Below are positions 58,087-64,000 of a stretch of DNA of 64,000 bases, piece after piece (the first letter of the stretch is position 1; the number at the start of each line of letters is the position of its first letter). The DNA is from CAZYTM01 sp964649725. Lineage in GTDB: Bacteria; Desulfobacterota; Desulfuromonadia; Geobacterales; Geobacteraceae. Location: contig CAZYTM010000006.1 of assembly GCA_964649725.1 (NCBI GenBank), positions 124,001 through 188,000 on the forward strand. Reading direction: 5' to 3'. Both the position numbers and the translations under genes were made by a program. Under the pieces are notes generated by a model. That model was not told the origin of the DNA. It saw nothing but the letters and a program-made list of their open reading frames with translations, and made no database searches.

Positions 58087-59042
58087 TTTACGCGTCCGCA
58101 CATTCTATCTAAATAATACTTTGCTCCTCCGGAAACTGCTGCTATTGACCATATCATGTTCGGAACAATTGCCCTAAGCATGAAAAACGTGCCTTCTTCC
58201 CTGAAAAGGAAACGATAAAACCCGGCATTCAATATGATTTGTAATATAGTCAGAGTCAAAAAGAGGAGTAGCAGGAACGGCTTCCAAAAGCTCATGATAA
58301 GAACCGGAATTGCTGCAACGTTACATACGCCTATTAGCACCTCGTTCAAACTGGCATTGGTCTTCTCGAATCTTTTCGATTTTGTCAGGAGCTTTGCCCA
58401 GACATAGGCTCGATGAAACAAAGTTACGGTTCTTGGCAATATATTCTGAAACCTATGCTCAGCGAGCAATTCCGGGTCGGTATGTATAATATATTTCTCC
58501 CTTAAACGATGTCCCAGCTCAAACTCCTCACCGCAACCAGGCGGAGTGAAAGAGGTATTAAACCCCCCGATCTCTTCAAAAACCGACCTTTTTATGGAAA
58601 AAAGATGTGAGTGTACATATGAGGCCTCTCTGCAATCTTTGAGCATGTAATACCATTTCAATGCCAGCAACTTTGGACCGAACCCATCGTTTAAAGGTGT
58701 CTTAGATGCCAACCCTTGATATACTGAAACCGACTGATTTCTATACGCAGCTTCGATTTTTTCTAGAGTATTTTTTCTTATAGCCACATCAGAATCCACA
58801 AAAAACAAAATCTCTCCTCTTGCCAGTTTTGCCCCTTCATTCCTTGCCGTTGCCTGGCCATTATTCTTCTCTAAGCGCAGGCAGCGGTACCCATAGCTGG
58901 CGACCATATCTTGTACTGGTTGCTCAGACGCATCATCAACAACAATTACTTCTTTTGAATTAGAATTAGCCGCAGCAATTGCGTCAAGACAGGTCTTTAA
59001 CAGATTGCCGCTGTTAAAATTTGGGATGATAATGGAAACCAA
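58083..59042 (-). CDS. GT2 glycosyltransferase with C-terminal membrane helices
   Basis: The 319-residue protein has VSIIIPNFNSGNLLKTCLDAI, VVDDASEQP, FFVDSDVAIRKNTLEKIE (the DxD region) and GFNTSFTPPGCGEEFELGHRLRE (the ED base region), then two to three hydrophobic helices at the end. The start is TTG at 59042 with GAGAG upstream. It is coupled by overlap to the radical SAM gene. The acceptor is unknown. Confidence 0.85.
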   Translation of the reverse strand: MVSIIIPNFNSGNLLKTCLDAIAAANSNSKEVIVVDDASEQPVQDMVASYGYRCLRLEKNNGQATARNEGAKLARGEILFFVDSDVAIRKNTLEKIEAAYRNQSVSVYQGLASKTPLNDGFGPKLLALKWYYMLKDCREASYVHSHLFSIKRSVFEEIGGFNTSFTPPGCGEEFELGHRLREKYIIHTDPELLAEHRFQNILPRTVTLFHRAYVWAKLLTKSKRFEKTNASLNEVLIGVCNVAAIPVLIMSFWKPFLLLLFLTLTILQIILNAGFYRFLFREEGTFFMLRAIVPNMIWSIAAVSGGAKYYLDRMCGRVK

Positions 59043-59136
59043 AATACTCTCACTTCATTTTTATGTCTGGGCATTCTAACAGAAAGCAAATAAAATAATG
59101 TCCCCGCAAATAAACCAGACCCCGAATAGTCATTCT

Positions 59137-61026
59137 TCAAAACTGTCTGGTAAAATTAACTCCATATTTCTTGGCACGATCAAAGTATATTCCAATTGGC
59201 TCCTGGTATGTTTCTGGACAGAGCCCATCTCCACCCCTCCGCGAGTAATTTTCAATACATTCAAGAGTCTTCTGATCCAGCTGTTTCATGTCCCGATAAA
59301 TAATTGAACTTGCCCAATTATCTTTGTAGCTAATAAGACAGAAAAACCAAAAAGCCGCTAAGAATAGACCTCGCCACTTTGTTTTCTCCAACAATATCCA
59401 CCAAGCAATTGCGGCATAAGGAATCAGCATAAAGGCAAATTCAGCATATCTGGAGGATTTGGACGCCCCTAACAGACTACCTCTCCCAATGCTGATAGCC
59501 CCCAGAGCAGCCAGGACTCCAAGGATTGCAGTCACGATTTGCCAAGTTCTTGATTCCCAGCGAGTATCTTTATTTTTTACAAGCAGAATGACAGGCAGTA
59601 TTGTAATTGACAAACAGAGTATTCCGGTGAGCATGCTTTCTTCTCTGAATCCAAAACCAAGACCCACAAGATTAATGATACATTGCCAGAATTTTATATC
59701 AAAAGGAGAAAGCAATGACCATGGTGGCGCTGGCTGTTTATCAACGTAAAGCCAGATAAAATAACCAAGTCCGATGACCAGATAACAGATGCATAGAGAC
59801 AATAATGCATATCTTTTTCTATCAGGTTTAGTGTAATCACAGCAGAACACATAGCAACTCTTGCAAACAAGGTAAACAGCAGCAAAAGCTAGCCCATGCG
59901 AATAGGAAAACATTGCGGCTAATATACAACAACAAAAAAGGATTGCTGATTTTATCGAATTCTCACTGTCAGCCACATAATTTAATGCAACTACTGAAAA
60001 TAGAATAACAAAGTGTGTCTGTGACATTTGTGCGACAGCATGATTCGCATAAGCTATAGGAGACAACATAAAGAGCATGAATAATATGAAATAAGGGAAA
60101 TCACCTTTTCCTATCACCCTGCTCTTGAAACGATACACTGCTAACAGCATGAAACCAAAAATAATATAATTAATTCTTTTCTGTTGTGCAAAATCTAGGC
60201 TGCTTAAATTAAGACTGAGCCATGCAATCAGTTTTGTAAAGACTATCTTATGATAATCCCAGACACTGAACAGCCATTTCAGAGAAAAACCATCTATTAA
60301 CCCATTAGGCCCAAAGTAATACTTCCATTCCTCCCAGTATGGGACATCAACTGCATTCCCCCAGATAACTGAATATTGATACAAATAAACTAATATAAAT
60401 AGAACTATTGCCGTTCGTGATAGGTACTCCTTATATTCAAGAATCGGCTTTTGCCCAGGGAACAGACTTAGTATCCATATCCCACAGAGCAATAATCCGA
60501 GCCCACAGACTAGCGCAGTGGCAATTCTGAAGTTGTAGCTATTGTAAAAACCCTCTTCAGGGATGGCTGATATTTTGAGTGAATCATCAGGCATGGCTAA
60601 AAGCAGAGGAGAATCTAGATTACATGGTTCATGCAATATTTTGCCATTTTTTTTGGTTTTTTTATTGCACCCAATGCTGCTGCCCCAACTATAACTGACC
60701 TGCTTATTTTCCAATATTATCCTGTCAATCTGGTATTGTCCTACAGACGCCAAAGGTGGGATGGTTATGGATGAAGGGGGCATTGCCGGAAGACCAATGG
60801 CATAAAAACAATCAGCACCGGTATTGTCACCAATGGTAAATTTCACCTTATCAGTGGAACTATTTTTCGCATTTACTATAGAAACTTGTCTAACTCCCAT
60901 TTCAAGAGTTTTAGTTTCAATAATAAGTGTCGCAGCATTGTACCTGCTGACATGAAAACCTATAAGTCCAGATACAACTGATATGGCAATCAAACTCGCT
61001 ATAAGTAATTTATTGATAGCCATCAT
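59137..61026 (-). CDS. Polytopic membrane protein with N-terminal periplasmic domain
   Basis: The 629-residue protein has one N-terminal helix, a beta-rich periplasmic domain (about 30-165, several Cys that may form disulfides), then about 11 helices. A loop YWEEWKYYFGPNGLIDGF after the second helix carries acidic and aromatic residues as in GT-C-like proteins. No DD pair is clear. I do not recognise the family. It is preceded by 94 bases without a gene and sits in the AT-rich block. Confidence 0.55.
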   Translation of the reverse strand: MMAINKLLIASLIAISVVSGLIGFHVSRYNAATLIIETKTLEMGVRQVSIVNAKNSSTDKVKFTIGDNTGADCFYAIGLPAMPPSSITIPPLASVGQYQIDRIILENKQVSYSWGSSIGCNKKTKKNGKILHEPCNLDSPLLLAMPDDSLKISAIPEEGFYNSYNFRIATALVCGLGLLLCGIWILSLFPGQKPILEYKEYLSRTAIVLFILVYLYQYSVIWGNAVDVPYWEEWKYYFGPNGLIDGFSLKWLFSVWDYHKIVFTKLIAWLSLNLSSLDFAQQKRINYIIFGFMLLAVYRFKSRVIGKGDFPYFILFMLFMLSPIAYANHAVAQMSQTHFVILFSVVALNYVADSENSIKSAILFCCCILAAMFSYSHGLAFAAVYLVCKSCYVFCCDYTKPDRKRYALLSLCICYLVIGLGYFIWLYVDKQPAPPWSLLSPFDIKFWQCIINLVGLGFGFREESMLTGILCLSITILPVILLVKNKDTRWESRTWQIVTAILGVLAALGAISIGRGSLLGASKSSRYAEFAFMLIPYAAIAWWILLEKTKWRGLFLAAFWFFCLISYKDNWASSIIYRDMKQLDQKTLECIENYSRRGGDGLCPETYQEPIGIYFDRAKKYGVNFTRQF

Positions 61027-61122
61027 TCTACCTTTACTTTATTCAAAATATTAGCTACAAGCATCCGTGCTGCAGATTAACGTTGCAGACTCTGCAGATT
61101 TATTGACGCTGCTACTTTACTT

Positions 61123-62793
61123 TTAGCGTTTCTCCCAATACCAGAGTATCGGCCCTTTCTCTTCACCTGCCTGCCTGAAGTCCTCTTGCGACGCCACAAC
61201 TCTCCCTATAGCCTGCAGGGCAAGCCCGCGGAAGTGAAAATAGACCGGGTGGGGGTAACCAGCAATAGCAATAGTGAAGTCCCTTATCGCCAGTTCATAC
61301 TGCCCTGCACAGCGCAACGCTTCAGCGCGGTGTGCATAGAGGTTGTACATGTAAGGCTGCCAGACCGATAGTGGTTTGTCGATAGCACGCGAGAGGTCTT
61401 CTATAGCCTCCTCATATCTTCCTACAGAATAGTAGAACTTCCCTCGCTCTTTATAGGCAATTGCGTCAGGTTTGACCATGATGACCCTAGACCAGTAAGT
61501 TCCTGTATCCATCCAGAAATTTATCAGGTAGAGAGTCATTCCTGCATAGAAAAGCAGCACCCCCCAGACAATATTAGGTGCAACTGTTTTCAGTGATCGC
61601 CATTTTTTCGCAACTTTACTGCAAATTGCCGTGAAGAGCGCCGCTGCAGTGATACTCAGCGCAACAGATGGCAAATAGGTAAACCTGGCCGCATATGCCT
61701 GGTCTCCATTCTGCAAAAAGGCAAGTACCGGAAGCAATGGTAGGAGAAAGGCGATCATGCTTGCAAGCATCCATGGGTATTTACCCCGAGCGGAAATTAT
61801 AGCCACGAAAGCAATGACCACGACAATGGACTTCACCGTATATGAAAGCGGAATCTGCTCTGGGATCAGGTAGCAAGGAATTATTCCAAACGGAAGCAGT
61901 ATCATCCAGCAGTATTCATATATGGCCGCTCCGGAGACTATGAATCGCTGGCTGAGGGGAAAATTGGCAAGCGAGACAAGATAATTGCTCTCCGAGGCAA
62001 AGTGTATGGTAATCACTGTCATAGCAGCCGACATGGCTAGAAAAGGGATTTTCTCCAGCAGTATCTGCAAAGTCCGCACTTTTCCCAACCTTCCGCACGG
62101 ATACCAATCCAGAAGCAGTAACAGTAACGGGAAGATAACACTTACAGATTTTGCCATGAGAGAGCAGGCAAACATTACCAGCGATATCAGGTAAAATCTC
62201 GTCCCGGAGCCTGACTCATCCTTTTTTCCAACATAGCAGAGATAAAAAAACAGAGCTCCCAGGACAAATAGCCCGTTGAGAACATCCTTTCGCTCTGCAA
62301 CCCACGCAACCGACTCAACCCTGAGTGGATGTATCCCGAACAGTAGTCCTGCTGTCAGTAGTTGCCAATGATAGGGCATGGAGAAAGCTACCGTATCTGG
62401 CAAATCATCAGGGCATGTCACCCCTGGTAGCGATTGCTCATAATTGCATGCAATAAGCCTCAATATCCGGTCAGAGATAATTACTACCAGCCCTGTGTTA
62501 ATGGAATGCAAAATGACATTGGTCAGATGATATCCAAGTGGATTAAACCCCCAGAAGAAAAAGTCGACGGCAAAAGATATCCAGGTGAGCGGCATCCACC
62601 ACCCTGCATGGCTAGAGGTGAATGCCGCATAAATCAGTTCCCGATCCATTTTCCTGATCAGGGGATTGTTGAGAACATAATCTGGGTCATCAAGATTTAC
62701 AAACCCACAGCCAAGCGAACGCAAATATACAATTAATGATATCATTGCAGCTATTGCAGCCATGGCCATGATTTTATTGCCGGTATAGCTCAT
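61123..62793 (-). CDS. TMTC-like membrane glycosyltransferase with TPR repeats
   Basis: The 556-residue protein has LDDPDYVLNNPLIRKM in its first periplasmic loop, the same motif as in the TPR gene at 32815-34833, followed by about ten helices (for example GLLFGIHPLRVESVAWVAER, typical of the family) and two to three TPR units (FYYSVGRYEEAIEDLSRAID, CAGQYELAIRDFTIAIAGYP). The TPR part is shorter than in the other two copies. It is adjacent to another copy at the window edge. Confidence 0.78.
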   Translation of the reverse strand: MSYTGNKIMAMAAIAAMISLIVYLRSLGCGFVNLDDPDYVLNNPLIRKMDRELIYAAFTSSHAGWWMPLTWISFAVDFFFWGFNPLGYHLTNVILHSINTGLVVIISDRILRLIACNYEQSLPGVTCPDDLPDTVAFSMPYHWQLLTAGLLFGIHPLRVESVAWVAERKDVLNGLFVLGALFFYLCYVGKKDESGSGTRFYLISLVMFACSLMAKSVSVIFPLLLLLLDWYPCGRLGKVRTLQILLEKIPFLAMSAAMTVITIHFASESNYLVSLANFPLSQRFIVSGAAIYEYCWMILLPFGIIPCYLIPEQIPLSYTVKSIVVVIAFVAIISARGKYPWMLASMIAFLLPLLPVLAFLQNGDQAYAARFTYLPSVALSITAAALFTAICSKVAKKWRSLKTVAPNIVWGVLLFYAGMTLYLINFWMDTGTYWSRVIMVKPDAIAYKERGKFYYSVGRYEEAIEDLSRAIDKPLSVWQPYMYNLYAHRAEALRCAGQYELAIRDFTIAIAGYPHPVYFHFRGLALQAIGRVVASQEDFRQAGEEKGPILWYWEKR

Positions 62794-62805
62794 ATTTCCT
62801 GTAAC

Positions 62806-64000
62806 TCACTGTGCATGGTGCCCGGGAAAATACCTGGTCAAGAGATAGTGAAATCCTGCCTCTGAGTGTAGTTTTGTCAGCTTTTCGCTGGAACATACCA
62901 GTTGATAGTCATTGAAACCGCGTTGGAAAGCTACCTCCAGCCATTGCAGCGACTTTGCTATATTACCTGTAGCGGCTTCCACGCAGGCTAGCTGAAACGC
63001 TATGCCGGGGTCATCACCTGCCATAGCCTCGGCCTTGGCATAGTACCCCCTTGACTTCTCCATTTCTCCCAATTTATAAGTCAGGTCTCCAAGATAAAAG
63101 AGCGGCTGCATTGCATCCGGTTGCAATTTATGGGCACGTTGAAAAGAGTGCTCAGCTTGCTGGTAATTCTTCATCATCACTTGAGCATTGCCAAGGGCTG
63201 TCCATCCCATGACATTTTCAGGATTATCTTTCAACATCCTGTTGAGAATTGCCACCGATTCTGCATAGTCACCCTTTTCAAAAAACAAAATCCCCATATT
63301 ATATATAGTAATGGTACTCGTCGGGTTGAGTCCCAAGGCACGCCTGTACGCCCTCAATGCTTCATCCTGCAGCAAGGGGGCTTTTTGACAGGCTTCTCCG
63401 TATCTCTGCCAGGTGACTGACTTGTCAGGACTTTTCCCCACTGCATCACGCCAGAGGGTTACTCCGTTTTTCCAGACCCCTGCCCTCTGGAAAGATACAA
63501 CCCCGAGTGTTGCCACTACCGATACAATAAGCAATCCGGCCGGCAGTATTCCGATCTTTTCCTTCACAACATTTACACCGACGCCTACGAGTGCCCCAAT
63601 CCCAAGCATCGGGAAGTAGAGGTACCTGTCATTTATCAGAGTCACAAGGGGAACTATCTGGGCAACCGGAATCAGACCGACAACAAAGACCATTGCCCAG
63701 AAGCCGAGTTTTTTATCATAACAATACATCTTATAGGCTAGCAGCACAATAGCGGCAATTAGCATGGCAGCAACGACAACCGCCGGATCAAGGGAATCAT
63801 GAATCTGCGGGTCATATTCAGCACTCAGCCCTTTTGGCCAGACAAGAAATTGCAGATAACGCAAGAATACCGTCAGCATGGTGAAAAATGTTGCCACAGG
63901 GCTTCCCCCATGGTACTGAAGAGCACGCCCCCCACCGGCACCCCAGCTACTAAAATCAGGGCTCTGGCTCTGGTATGCCACAAATGCAATCACAGCAGCA
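62806..64000 (-). CDS. TMTC-like membrane protein with TPR repeats (5' end missing)
   Basis: The frame is open to the window edge, so the N-terminal part is cut off and about 398 residues are visible. It has about five helices (for example VPLVTLINDRYLYFPMLGIGALVGVG, typical of the TMTC-like group) and five to six TPR units (WQRYGEACQKAPLLQDEALRAYRRALGLNPT, TALGNAQVMMKNYQQAEHSFQRAHKLQPD). It is 12 bases upstream of the other TMTC-like gene. Tandem duplication is likely. The substrate is unknown. Confidence 0.75.
   Translation of the reverse strand, partial: AAVIAFVAYQSQSPDFSSWGAGGGRALQYHGGSPVATFFTMLTVFLRYLQFLVWPKGLSAEYDPQIHDSLDPAVVVAAMLIAAIVLLAYKMYCYDKKLGFWAMVFVVGLIPVAQIVPLVTLINDRYLYFPMLGIGALVGVGVNVVKEKIGILPAGLLIVSVVATLGVVSFQRAGVWKNGVTLWRDAVGKSPDKSVTWQRYGEACQKAPLLQDEALRAYRRALGLNPTSTITIYNMGILFFEKGDYAESVAILNRMLKDNPENVMGWTALGNAQVMMKNYQQAEHSFQRAHKLQPDAMQPLFYLGDLTYKLGEMEKSRGYYAKAEAMAGDDPGIAFQLACVEAATGNIAKSLQWLEVAFQRGFNDYQLVCSSEKLTKLHSEAGFHYLLTRYFPGHHAQ

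Noticed and set aside
1..64000. CRISPR arrays, insertion sequences, prophage genes and rRNA/tRNA genes
   Set aside because: No repeat-spacer arrays, transposase motifs, integrases or RNA gene signatures were seen on either strand by eye.

Overview
The window looks like part of a chromosome from a Geobacter-like bacterium (Desulfuromonadales). This is inferred from gene content: a GeoRSP-type radical SAM/SPASM cassette, seven radical SAM genes, a heptose-precursor cluster and a DUF362 ferredoxin, together with mostly Shine-Dalgarno-led, tightly overlapping genes. No rRNA, tRNA, CRISPR array, insertion sequence or phage gene was found by eye. Almost everything after 15 kb lies on the minus strand.

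Layout. 1-2.3 kb: a truncated periplasmic solute-binding protein, AcpH and a secreted LolA-like protein. 2.4-9.5 kb: a small defence island with a type I restriction-modification operon hsdR-hsdM-hsdS (plus strand), facing a three-gene toxin-antitoxin-chaperone module mqsR-mqsA-secB-like (minus strand). 9.5-14 kb: a heptose-precursor cluster with gmhA, a kinase/nucleotidyltransferase fused in the reverse order to HldE, a free nucleotidyltransferase and a deoxyhypusine-synthase-like protein, plus a degenerate double receiver protein. 14-15.3 kb: a DUF362 iron-sulfur protein.

15-34.8 kb: envelope and surface-polymer genes. These are two tandem YfhO-like giant membrane proteins; a methyltransferase; a B12-type radical SAM, an SDR and a SPASM radical SAM in a row; two small membrane proteins with winged-helix-like tails; a GT-C-like membrane protein; and a GT2 plus a thiamine-diphosphate E1 alpha/beta pair flanked by two homologous radical SAM enzymes. 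A large membrane TPR protein closes the region. A 119-base palindromic element sits in front of the E1 alpha gene.

34.9-48.7 kb: one long minus-strand array that I read as an extended GeoRSP locus. In transcription order it has a carboxypeptidase-regulatory-like secreted protein, a candidate 19-residue peptide gene too short for normal gene calling, a strong hairpin, a parallel beta-helix protein, a second regulatory-like protein, an OpuAC-like binding protein, a ResB-like protein, a permease with an extra C-terminal domain, a cupin, a PqqD-like protein, the radical SAM/SPASM enzyme, a SPASM-only partner, an FmdE-like protein, a PhnD-like lipoprotein, a TPR protein and a YedE-type transporter. 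The peptide (VKRQYVRPKIVAAAVVHPC) is my best candidate for the unknown substrate of this modification system.

48.9-64 kb: a visibly more AT-rich surface-polysaccharide region with two more radical SAM enzymes, three GT2 enzymes, two CDP-paratose/tyvelose-epimerase-like proteins, large membrane proteins and two TMTC-like TPR membrane proteins; the second of these runs off the end of the window. Start sites were revised from the longest open frame wherever a Shine-Dalgarno sequence or gene overlap decided the matter; each case is stated.
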